The position numbers and the translations under genes are program-made. This document shows, one piece after another, positions 43,700 through 53,159 of a stretch of DNA of 64,000 nt. The notes under the pieces were generated by a model. It was not told where the DNA came from, made no database searches, and saw only the letters and a list, made by a program, of their open reading frames with translations. The stretch lies in NCBI GenBank assembly GCA_964016985.1, contig OZ024827.1:18681489-18745488 (forward strand), read 5' to 3'. The stretch's first letter is position 1. Each line of letters starts with the position of its first letter. The DNA is from Anodontia alba. Taxonomy: Eukaryota; Mollusca; Bivalvia; Lucinida; Lucinidae.

Positions 43700-45403
43700 A
43701 TGGATTATGGAACCGACCTGCAAATGATCGGGCCTGACCCAACCAAACATAAAAAAGATGATCCCTCATTAGTAAGTAATTACAGACCCATTTCTTTGCT
43801 AAACTCTGAAGACAAAGTATTTGAAAGGCTTATATTCAAGCACTTATACAATCATCTTCGAGATAATAACGTTCTATCATCTTTACAGTCCGGGTTCATA
43901 CAAGGAGACTCCACTGTAAACCAACTCAGTTTCTTGTACAATACATTCTGTCAAGCCTTAGACATGGGCAAAGAAGTTAGAGTTGTCTTCTGCGACATCA
44001 GGAAAGCATTTGATCGTGTATGGCACGCAGGGCTTTTACACAAACTTAAGGCAGCAGGTGTTCAGGGAGAACTTCTCAAATGGTTTACAAATTATTTAGC
44101 TGAAAGAAAACAACGCGTTATACTTCCTGGTGTCGCGTCAGACTGGACGTATATTCTTGCTGGAGTGCCGCAAGGCTCCATACTCGGGCCAATACTTTTC
44201 TTAATCTACATTAATGACATAGTCGCTGAAATTGGCTCCAACATTCGCCTGTTCGCTGACGATACTAGCCTCTACATTATTGTTGAAAATCCTATTACAT
44301 CTGCTGTTTGCCTTAACTCAGACCTTTCAAAAATTTCTATCTGGGCAAACAACTGGTTAGTTGACTTCAATCCGATCAAAACCGAATCAATGCTGATATC
44401 TCGAAAACTAAACAAGCCTGTTCACCCACCCCTGTTTATGCAAGAAGTACAAATAGCTGAAGTGTCATCTCATAAACACCTAGGCTTGATTCTGTCCAAC
44501 GACTGCACTTGGCACCAACATATTGATTACATAACTAAAAAAGCATGGAACAGGATTAATATTATGCGAAAACTCAAGTTTAAGTTGGACAGGAGTTCTC
44601 TAGAAAAAATATTTACAACTTTTATAAGGCCCTTACTTGAATACGGGGATATAGTATGGGACAACTGCACACAATTTGAAAAACAAGAAATTGAGAAAAT
44701 CCAAATCGAAGCCGCACGAATTGCCACTGGAACAACCAAACTTGTATCTCTTAATGCCCTGTACCAAGAAACTGGCTGGGTTACACTAGAAAAGAGACGG
44801 GAAAATCATAAACTCGTCATGTTCTACAAAATGTATAATGACTTAACTCCGTCTTATCTTTCTTCTTTAGTACCACAGTCAATAAACAATCTATCCCAAT
44901 ACAGCCTCCGAAATGCAGATAACCTACAATCTATTCACGCTAGAACTAATCTATATTTTCAGTCTTTTCTACCATCTGTGGTAAGAAAATGGAACGAATT
45001 GTCCGATGAAGCAAAACGTTCCAGTTCGGTTACTTCTTTCAAGAATTATTTAAACCGCAACAGAACGTCTATTCCAAAATATTTCTATACAGGCAATAGG
45101 AAAACACAGATCTTGCATACACGTCTCCGAACAAAATGTAGCAGCTTAAACAGCGATCTCTACTCCAAAAATATAACTGAATCTCCATTTTGCCACTGTG
45201 GACAGGTAGAAAATTCGCACCATTTTCTACTTTGTTGTCCCTTGTACACCGCACAGAGAAACGAACTCTTTAACGCTGTATCAGAGTATCAAACAATATC
45301 GCTTAATCTTCTACTATATGGAGATGCCTCTTTACCATACACAACAAATGTTCTTATATTTGAAAAAGTCCAAAAGTATATAAGCGACACAAAACGCTTT
45401 TAA
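43700..45403 (+). CDS. LINE reverse transcriptase (jockey/CR1-like), 5'-truncated
   Basis: An open frame of 567 codons without stops. The first 16 or so residues (MDYGTDLQMIGPDPTK) come from flanking DNA before the LINE junction at 43750, so this ATG is not the element's own start. RT blocks follow in order: KKDDPSLVSNYRPISLL, LQSGFIQGDSTVNQL, VVFCDIRKAFDRVWH (first catalytic Asp), GVPQGSILGPILFLIYINDI, and RLFADDTSLY with the F-A-D-D active site. A thumb region and a C-terminal Cys-His cluster (SPFCHCGQVENSHHFLLCC) end at DTKRF. Such proteins copy LINE RNA at a nicked target. With no endonuclease domain this copy should not be autonomous. Confidence 0.93.
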   Translation: MDYGTDLQMIGPDPTKHKKDDPSLVSNYRPISLLNSEDKVFERLIFKHLYNHLRDNNVLSSLQSGFIQGDSTVNQLSFLYNTFCQALDMGKEVRVVFCDIRKAFDRVWHAGLLHKLKAAGVQGELLKWFTNYLAERKQRVILPGVASDWTYILAGVPQGSILGPILFLIYINDIVAEIGSNIRLFADDTSLYIIVENPITSAVCLNSDLSKISIWANNWLVDFNPIKTESMLISRKLNKPVHPPLFMQEVQIAEVSSHKHLGLILSNDCTWHQHIDYITKKAWNRINIMRKLKFKLDRSSLEKIFTTFIRPLLEYGDIVWDNCTQFEKQEIEKIQIEAARIATGTTKLVSLNALYQETGWVTLEKRRENHKLVMFYKMYNDLTPSYLSSLVPQSINNLSQYSLRNADNLQSIHARTNLYFQSFLPSVVRKWNELSDEAKRSSSVTSFKNYLNRNRTSIPKYFYTGNRKTQILHTRLRTKCSSLNSDLYSKNITESPFCHCGQVENSHHFLLCCPLYTAQRNELFNAVSEYQTISLNLLLYGDASLPYTTNVLIFEKVQKYISDTKRF

Positions 45404-45723
45404 CTGTTGAAGCCATTTAAATACAATGTTCTGTACATGCAACTCTCTATTGAAACGTTAGTAGATTCTGTGGGAAACTTACCAGGGAAGCGCTGCCCTT
45501 ATCCCCCCCCCCCCCCCCAATTGTTTTTATTAAAATCCCTTAAGGTCTTGTGATATATTAAAGCGACTTCTACGACTGATTTTATCAGCCTTAGAAGTGG
45601 CATTAGTATGAACCAGTTAACAGTTATGGCTCTTTAATTGATATTCTGACCTTACTGTCATTTCAAGTATATATATATAATGATTATTTTTTTTTTTATT
45701 GCTTTCGTTATCTTATCATTGCT

Positions 45724-45796
<73 letters not shown>

Positions 45797-45856
45797 ATAT
45801 ATATATATTTGTTTTTTTTTTTTTTTTGTTGTTTTTTTTTTTTTTTTTTTTTTTGT

Positions 45857-45908
<52 letters not shown>

Positions 45909-46124
45909 GTTTTTGTTTTTTTTTTCTTCTTTCAAATCTGCATCCTTAATTCACATCCACAAATTGAGATCTATATTGTTTAACATTTTTCCGTCACTAT
46001 TTGTACAACTGTAATTGTTAAGGAGAAGAACTAAATAAGTAGTCATACTTTCGTTCTGATCCTATTTCTTATGTGCTACAATGTATAGTGTTATGTAATA
46101 TTTGGATAATAAAATATGTTTAAA
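43750..46124 (+). mobile_element. 5'-truncated LINE with intact RT frame
   Basis: Flanked by an 11-bp target duplication CCAACCAAACA (43739-43749 and 46125-46135). The 3' terminus AATAAAATATGTTTAAA is shared with the LINE nested in the mariner at 13049. The endonuclease and the start of the RT are missing. The 3' UTR contains AT and T/G tracts (45668-45930). It is the youngest-looking LINE in the window. Confidence 0.92.
45668..45930. repeat. AT microsatellite and T/G tract in LINE 3' UTR
   Basis: About 35 TA units, then T-runs broken by G and a short TG run. Confidence 0.92.
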
Positions 46125-46135
46125 CCAACCAAACA

Positions 46136-46633
46136 GGTTATTATCTTCATATGAATAAATTCAAAAAAGGACCGATCATTGAGAACAATAAGGACAGTCA
46201 CAAAAAAATGAAAACACCAAAGTGTCCAGTTTTCTGGACCCAGCTAGCTTATTTCGCCCACTTTGTGCATCATCGGTGTCCCTTATTCTGTGCTGCATTG
46301 ATATGATTTTTTTTATTCGCAACCTAAACATATAGGTCACTAGAAAATGTCAATCAGAAGGTTTGTTGTAAAATTTCGTAGACCTTGACCTTGACATTAA
46401 AGTCACTCCATGGGTAGCGCTTGATCAACGTTGGACAATATCATATGTATGTGGTTCAAATCAATTGCTACCTTTATGATATATATGTATGTATTCAGGA
46501 GACATAGAGCTTTATGAAAACACAGAAAATAATAATAATAACACCAACAACTTGTTCTGTACAAGTTTTAAGTCCACGATCTTGACCTCAAAATCAATAC
46601 TGGGGGGACTTGGGCCGCATAAAACTTTTAACC
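46136..46633. other. Spacer
   Basis: ACCTTGACCTTGACATTAAA near 46382 and GTGACTTTGACCTTACATTC near 46987 look like diverged units of a dispersed repeat on either side of A33. No gene recognised. Confidence 0.4.
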
Positions 46634-46882
46634 CATTACAAAAACACACCTATTCGAATATATTGAAAATTTCACCACCAAAAACTGAAAGTTTTCAGAT
46701 AAAATTCTGATACTTGTTTTACATTTCTGCTCAAAACATATGGGTACTCGTTAGTACCGCCTCGCCGAATCTATGTTTTTGAGCAGAAATAAGAAAAATA
46801 ATGTATACCCTGTAAACCCAAGTTTTACCATATAAAAGTGGGGTTCAAGGGGTCAAAATTATATAGGTATGTTTTCGTGATG
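46634..46882 (+). mobile_element. Family A, copy A33
   Basis: The core is badly truncated (CATATGGGTACTCGTTAGTA then CCGCCTCGCCGAATCTATG): the right arm is missing. Confidence 0.88.
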
Positions 46883-47136
46883 CAGTATCTACTAGTGGAA
46901 TAATCTGGCTAACAGACCAAGATATTTAGGGATATACATTTTCAAGAAGTTTCAAGTTTCCATTTTGGTGTAATATAGCTACGTATGTGACTTTGACCTT
47001 ACATTCCTGTGTTAGGATTAAGCAAGAGTTGTATTGTCAGTGCATGTATTAAATATATGTATTTCAAATCATATATCTACACTGTATTTTCTGTGTTTAT
47101 GGTAAAACTGGGATATAGATTTACATACATTCATCT

Positions 47137-47388
47137 CATCACGAAAACACGCCTATGATTTTGACCCCCTTAAACCCCAGTTTTATACAGGGGTTTACAG
47201 GGGAAACATTATTTTTCTTATTTCTGTTCAAAAACGTAGATTGTGGGTACTCGTTAGAACCGCCTCGAGTACCCACAATCTATGTTTTGAGCAGAAATAT
47301 GAAAAATACCAGAATCTTTTATCTGAAAATTTTCATTTTTTTTGGTGGTAAAATTTTCAGTATATTTGAATGGGTATGTTTCGTTATG
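47137..47388 (-). mobile_element. Family A, copy A34
   Basis: Reverse copy; the core is reduced to GTTAGAACCGCCTCGAGTACC, and part of the third hairpin is deleted. Confidence 0.88.
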
Positions 47389-47432
47389 TAATGTAGGTAT
47401 GTATGTATGTATGTATGTACGTATGTATGTAT
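47389..47432. repeat. GTAT microsatellite
   Basis: About nine GTAT units directly after A34. Confidence 0.9.
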
Positions 47433-47975
47433 GAACCAATTCCCTGAGGCGGTTGAGAATGTATTGCATACAACGTTGGACCAATGTCTATTATCCTTCT
47501 AAATACTACCTTAATAGCGAGCTCGCTTCCTTATGTGGTCGACAGGCCACATGCGGCACAGGCCGCAGTCCCGTGCGAGCAAGCTCTATGATATTGAGTA
47601 CGTTTCGTTGTCGTCAAACCAAACCGGAAATAAACATTTTGTTTGCAGTGTTTCGGATTCTCAATTACTGTGGCAGATCTCTTTGGATTTGCCGGGACCA
47701 ACTGAGAAAATCCGGTACCAAAATCCGGTACCAAAACTTTAACGGTATAGCTTGGGTCTTTCTTATACTTTGAGTTTTCGGACGATATTTGGCCCATACA
47801 CTCCATAGGCCCTTAAAGTTGAAATGTATATGAAGAATTCTGAACCTCTGTCATTCATTACTGATATAGGGAGCTCTATGTAGAACCTGATTGTCTATGG
47901 ATAACCCAGGACAAAGTTGTTGTTTTTCCCCCTATACTACTGGGCAAAGCAAATTGAATTGCGAGCTCGCCTATA
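47433..47975. other. Spacer, GC-richer than average
   Basis: 47520-47720 is less AT-rich and open in several frames, which might hide an exon. No splice-delimited frame or known domain could be supported. Confidence 0.35.
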
Positions 47976-48252
47976 GACATTGCCTATATTCATATTACTA
48001 CTATGCACAAGCAGGAATCAGCCTTCAAAACCAATTAGTCTGCCTTCTAAGATCATTCATACAAGCACAGGTAGGCCTATACACTTTGCTCAGACCTGTC
48101 TAGCCAAATATTTTGGAGAACATACGATATAACGTTATCGTTAAGGTAATTTATATGTTGTTGGTATTTTCAGCAGACGACACATCCATGATATTTTAGT
48201 AGTAGTAGTAGTAGTAGTAGTAGCAGCGGTAGTAGTAGTAGTAGTAGTAGTA
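47976..48252 (+). mobile_element. SINE-like repeat L, copy 1, with AGT tail
   Basis: Matches 55064-55349 at about 95% by eye, from GCCTATATTCATAT through GGAGAACATACGATATAACG to CATCCATGATATTTT and an AGT triplet tail. Short length, a microsatellite tail and independent insertion at two sites fit a SINE. No clear polymerase III boxes were seen. Confidence 0.75.
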
Positions 48253-48280
48253 TTTTTTAAAGAAAATATGGACTGAGAAT

Positions 48281-48585
48281 CATTACGAAAACATGCCTAT
48301 TCAAATATATAGAAAATTTTACCTCCAAAAACCGAAAAGTTTCAGATAAAAAACTCTACTATTTTTCATATTTCTGCAAACTCTACTATTTTTCATATTT
48401 CTGCTCAAAACATAGATTGTGGGTACCCGTTAGAACCGCCTCGACGAGGCGGTTCTAACGAGTACCCACAATCAATGTTTTGAGCAGAAATAAGAAAATT
48501 AATGTATACCCCTGTAAACCCCAGTTTTATTATATAAAATTGGGGTTTAAGGGGGTCAAAATTATATAGGTGTGTTTTCGTGATG
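48281..48585 (+). mobile_element. Family A, copy A35
   Basis: Full-length with a 27-bp tandem duplication (AACTCTACTATTTTTCATAT block) just before the core; centre base A. Confidence 0.9.
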
Positions 48586-48662
48586 AAACCTAATTTTCTA
48601 CGAAAATAATTTTAATTACGTGCAGCTGTTTAAAATTAGCAAGGTAAATGTTAAGCATCCTC

Positions 48663-48798
48663 AGCGTGGCGGTTCTAACGAGTACCCACAATCTATGTTT
48701 CGAGCAGAAATATGAAAAATATCAGAATGTTTTCTCTGAAAACTTTCAATTTTATTGGTGGCATTTGCAGTGTATTCGAATAGGCCTGTTTTCTAATG
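48663..48798 (-). mobile_element. Family A, copy A36 (right half)
   Basis: Begins inside the core (GGCGGTTCTAACGAG) and ends TTTTCTAATG. It lies 78 bp after A35. Confidence 0.85.
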
Positions 48799-49886
48799 AC
48801 TTCTGCTCCGCGACCCTGAATCTCCTTTCTTGGAAATTAGTGAGACGAAAGCTATCTTCCATGCATTTAGTATTTTTTCTTGGACGGGAGATGTTTTGAA
48901 GATGAGACCAAATGTTTGCTTCCTCCTCACTGAGCGATATAATCCAACGGGCACATGTCGTTTATGAAACGTCGCATTAATTAAAGTGACGTTGCGACGA
49001 CGTTAATGCGACGTTCTACAAATGTCATGACGTAGAATAGACAGACGTTAACGTAACGTTCTATGAAAAAGTCGTGTTTCCCCTGGGAAGTAGTCTTCCT
49101 GGAAAATTATGTCCCATGGCTTCATGTGTTTATATATTAGTTATATGCCTGGCTTGTACATGACCCTTATGACATTGCATAAACGTTGATGCAGGGTGAG
49201 TTGGAACAGTTGAATAAAAACGAAACTTCGATTTTGTTCTTTTTTTTTTTGTGTGTGTTGTTTGTTTCCATAAGCAATCTTGTAAATATTATTTCCCATG
49301 GAACATTGAGTATGTTGGACCAATGTTGACTGGTCGTGTTACAGTTGATAGTTTGTTGAATGCATCTGTCCAACATAATGCCACCGAACGATATGCCAAC
49401 GATAACATTTGGTTGTTAAGCAGTCAAAGTGATGAACAGGTCCGGAGGTTACAAAACTTTTTTCATGCTCAACTCAGCCTTAGCACGAACTTTTCTCTGC
49501 TAATAAATATGAAAATCCCAAGAAAATTGGCATTTTCATATTAATTAGCAAAGACATTTTCATGCTCAACTATATCTAGCAGGTAAGAATTTGCAATTGT
49601 TAGTAATTTGAGATTTATAAACAGGACAAATTTCATGCTCAGTTGATTTGAGCATGAAAACAGTTTTATAACCTCAGGCCTGGTCTATTTTTCTAATATT
49701 GTTTCTTATATTTTGGATTATATAAAAAGAATAATGTCTCTACTTTATGTCAACCCTTCTCTAAGATTCGTCCCAGTATGTTTTGTTTTGTTTTATTTTT
49801 TTAACTTCGTATGATCCAGTTTCGAAATCGAGGCTATTGAGATAAACATTCTGAGCCTTCGGTTCGGCTCAGCTAAAATATAATAT
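48799..49886. other. Spacer without recognised gene
   Basis: Clustered GACGTT/AACGTC words at 48960-49060 form small palindromes. CATTTTCATGCTCAA-like blocks recur at 49460-49660. Neither supports a gene. Confidence 0.4.
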
Positions 49887-50440
49887 GTAAGACTGCGTCA
49901 TACATTCGTGCAAGTTCGACGATAGTGGCATGGCCGGTTATCAAATGATAAACGGGGATACCTGTTATGAACTTAACTAGACGAATTGGATACCGGTGTT
50001 ACGTACGCAATAGCGATATATTTACGTATATAGGTGACGCAAAATCACAGCAGAAAACTCCAAAAAATATTTTATGGAACAAGCCACGCAAGCATCGGCG
50101 CAGGCTAATCAGGAAAGACTCTGGTTGTCAATAAACTGAGCAATCAACAAGCGAGTATAGAAGGCCTCTGTCAGACTGCGCGATCTGATTCTCCCTTTCT
50201 AGTAAATGAAAATAGAATAGTCAAAATTGTTTTCATTACGACAACACACTTATTCAACTATATATAAAAAGTTTCTCTTCCAAAAAGTGAAAATTCTAAC
50301 GAGTACCCACAATCTATGTTTTTGAGCAGAAATATGAAAAATAATGTGTACCCCTGTTAGCCCCAGTTTTACTATTTATATAAAAGTGGAGCTTAAGGGG
50401 ATCAAAATAATAAAGAAATGTTTTCGTTATGTTTCTTTAT

Positions 50441-50473
<33 letters not shown>

Positions 50474-50560
50474 TCTGAGCGTCATGCAGAGAAATCAACT
50501 GGGCGGGAAACAGCATTTCCTACAATATTCGTGTGCGGCCAGCGAACAGTCTTCGCTGTC
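49887..50560. repeat. Segmental duplication, left copy
   Basis: Matches 50788-51297 in the same orientation, from GCGTGCAAGTTCG-like sequence through CGTACGCAATAGCGATATAT and ACAAGCGAGTAT to the poly-T and GTCATGCAGAGAAA. A37 is present only in this copy. Confidence 0.8.
50234..50431 (+). mobile_element. Family A, copy A37
   Basis: Truncated internally: the left half jumps from GTGAAAATT to CTAACGAGTACCC, losing the left core arm. The right end is CGTTATG. Confidence 0.88.
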
Positions 50561-50668
50561 CGCTTAAAGATGCCCTAGATCCTTAGCTACTTACATAGTG
50601 TCCTGCGAAGAACGTATCAGACTTCGCGCATGCACAGGCTCATTTGAGTATTCGCTGGGCGTACATGC
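50515..50668. repeat. Repeat H
   Basis: CAGTCTTCGCTGTCCGCTTA and GCGCATGCACAGGCTCATTT in a degraded fold-back. Confidence 0.6.
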
Positions 50669-50787
50669 AAAAATATATGAAATGTTGTGCCCCTACTTAA
50701 AATTTATACGACGTCTAATACTACAGTTGTCTCATCGATATACTACAGTTGTTTCATCAACATCGTTTTATAAGCCTACCCTTACTA

Positions 50788-51297
50788 GACTACGTCATAG
50801 ATGCGTGCAAGTTCGCCGATAGTGGCAGGTCCGAATATCAAATGATCAAAGGAGTACATGTACCTATTATGAGCTTAACGACGAATTGGAATCCTATGTT
50901 ACGTACGCAATGGCGATATATTGACGTATATGATTGACGCACAGCCACTGCAGAAAAGTTTCTAACCATTATATGAGCCAGGTCAGCGCGAACATCGGTG
51001 CAGTCTAATCAAGATCTTCTTTGGTTGTCAAGTAATTCAGCTATTCACAAGCGAGTATCGAAAGCTTCTATCAGTCTGTGCGAATACGTTTCCGATCTGA
51101 TTTTCCCTTCCCAATACATGAAACTAGACCAGTGTGATGGGCCATTCATTTTTATTTTTATTTTTATTTTTTTTTTTTTTTTTTTTTTGAGTGTCATACA
51201 GAGAAAAGACCCTGGGCAAAGCACTTCCTACCAGATTTCAAGTGCGACCAGTGAAAACTCATATCAGCCTCCGCGAAGTCTGATCAGCGTTTTTTCA
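50788..51297. repeat. Segmental duplication, right copy
   Basis: Counterpart of 49887-50560 without A37; its poly-T is at about 51150-51188. A38 follows immediately. Confidence 0.8.
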
Positions 51298-51576
51298 CAT
51301 TACGAAAACACACCTATTCAAATATATAGAAAATTTCACCTCCACAAACTGAAAATTTGCAAATAAAAAAACTCTGATATTTTTCAAATTTCTGCTCAAA
51401 ACATAGATTGTGGGTACTCGTTAGAACCGCCTCGGCGAGGCGGTTCTAACGAGTACCCACAATCTATTTTTTGAGCAAAAATTAAAAAAATAAAGTATGC
51501 CTCTGTAAACCCCAGTTTTACTATATAAAAGTGGGGTTTAAGGGGGTCAAAATTATATAGGTATGTTTTCGTGATG
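51298..51576 (+). mobile_element. Family A, copy A38
   Basis: Full-length, perfect inner core, centre base G; the last copy in the window. Confidence 0.93.
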
Positions 51577-51624
51577 ACAGGGCACTCTGTGTGTAATCCT
51601 AAATCACCCAGCTTTTCCAAATGG

Positions 51625-52179
51625 AAAATGGACTTTATGCTATATGCGATCAGCGTATTCTCAGCTGAGCCTGCACATCCATCTGCTCGGTCTGATCAAT
51701 GTCTAAATCGTCAGTAACATGATGTATGTGCATTAAAATTATTAGCCAACAGAGAAGCAATTCTACTATTAGCGAAAAGTGTAGACCCGGATCTAAATGC
51801 GCAGATGCACCAACTGGTTTGGGTTCGCGCTTGACACAAATGTCGTACGGGTAACTTTTATCTCTATAAAAATTATTAAACAAAAAAAAAAAAAGCCAAC
51901 GAACGATATAATCTACAATAAGATTTGTGCGACCAGCGAAAACTCAGATCAGCCTGCAAAATCGCCTGATCAGCCTGGTCACAAGTGTCTCCCAAAAAGA
52001 TTGTTGCAAAGATCTCCTCAAAAGGAGACTCTTAGTATGAAATGACAAAATCTAAAATCTGGGAAAAATAAGAAAAATATGATAAATATGATCAGTACAT
52101 TTTGTATGTCGTCTGCCGACACGGAGTCGGCACAGAGACACAGCTATGCTCACAGAGTGGTAAAAGTTAAGCAATGGTC

Positions 52180-52215
<36 letters not shown>

Positions 52216-52477
52216 ATCACGCTCAGCTAAAAAAAAACAACTTCATTAGTTTGCAGTCGCGGCATAGTATACAAACGCAAAAAAAAAAAAAAAAAAGGTA
52301 GTTGTCAACGTGATTATCATTGACCAATAAAATAAAACCGCGCGTTTGTACAATATTCATGTAATGGTTATTTATAGCGCTTGTTACGACTTAGTTCTTA
52401 CCTTCGAGTATCTGCCTTGGCAGATTACGCATAGCTTGTATATATATATATATATATATATATAGCGTCAGGGAGTC
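51625..52477. other. Repeat remnants, poly-T and TA tracts
   Basis: Repeat H fragments near 51640-51700 and 51915-51985, a half hairpin G at 51778-51815, poly-T at 52181-52211, poly-A at 52280-52297 and a TA microsatellite at 52439-52464. No exon supported. Confidence 0.55.
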
Positions 52478-52650
52478 GACTCTTTGACGTAGTGGTAAGA
52501 GCAGTGGATTTTTATCCGGGAGGATCGGATTCGATTTCCACGATCGGCGAGAAATTTTTTCAGCAATGCTTCATTCCTTTGTCTTGTCGCTGTGACGTCA
52601 GAATGCCGTGTAAAGGGGGTTATCTGTAAAACCTGGACTGGAACACTGGA
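52478..52650 (+). mobile_element. tRNA-derived SINE
   Basis: The head GACTCTTTGACGTAGTGGTA then AGAGC gives an A box (TAGTGGTAAGAGC). GGATCGGATTCGATTTCC gives a B box. The tail GGCGAGAAATTTTTTCAG and CCGTGTAAAGGGGGTTATC follow. Spacing is as in a tRNA gene, but the acceptor stem does not pair, so it is a SINE and not a tRNA. Confidence 0.75.
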
Positions 52651-52654
52651 AAAA

Positions 52655-52722
52655 AAGGGCAGGCCCATATCAAACGCCGCAGAAGATGGCGTCCGATTAG
52701 GGTCTGCATTGTTTGCTGAAAT
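52655..52722. repeat. Hairpin repeat G, copy 6
   Basis: GGCAGGCCCATATCAAACGC pairs with GCGTCCGATTAGGGTCTGC. Confidence 0.65.
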
Positions 52723-52867
52723 TACAGGAAGTTAAAGATTAACTGAAACGTCCTCGTTTAGGACTATTTTCCCAGCCTACACCCAGAGACTATTGGACCC
52801 ACTAGTGCTGTTAGTGCTTTGATTTATAGCATGCGTCATCGACTACTGTATGTGCGTTAGTAGGTCG

Positions 52868-52874
52868 TATAAAA
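52868..52874 (+). promoter_or_regulatory. Candidate TATA box
   Basis: TATAAAA lies 62 nt upstream of the ATG at 52936, which would give a short 5' UTR of about 30-35 nt. Confidence 0.35.
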
Positions 52875-52935
52875 CGCCATAACTTAGGTGTCTCTGTAAT
52901 GGTCATTTAAAGGCGGATACAGAAGCATCAAGACA

Positions 52936-52984
52936 ATGAATGTGAACATTTTAATACTGACGATATTAATGCGTGCATCTGCAA
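52936..52984 (+). CDS. Candidate first exon encoding a signal peptide
   Basis: The ATG opens MNVNILILTILMRASA, a short hydrophobic peptide with small residues at the end as in a signal-peptidase site. A strong donor follows (GCAA then GTGAGT), leaving one base of the next codon. With the TATA box upstream this has the layout of a small secreted-protein gene. The following intron is T-rich (53030-53130). No second exon was recognised, so gene identity is unknown and chance cannot be excluded. Confidence 0.35.
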
Positions 52985-53159
52985 GTGAGTAAAACTATTT
53001 TGTATTTGTTTTTGTGTATGTGTTTTTTCGGGTTTTTTTGTTTGTTTGTTTTTTGTTGTTGTTTTTGTTTTTTTTTTTGTTTTTTTTTTTTTTTTTTTGT
53101 TTTGTTTTCTTCTTCTTCTTTTTCTTCTTCTTTTTGTTTTGTTTTTACAATCATGTGAT

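Noticed and set aside
47531..47806. Overlapping frames on both strands in a GC-richer patch
   Set aside because: No domain, no clear splice sites, and equally open on both strands.
353..51576. Regularly recurring palindromic repeats resembling a CRISPR array
   Set aside because: Copies are 280 bp, scattered kilobases apart in both orientations with no uniform spacers, in a eukaryotic setting.
52484..52556. tRNA gene
   Set aside because: A and B boxes are present, but the cloverleaf acceptor stem does not pair and a SINE body follows.
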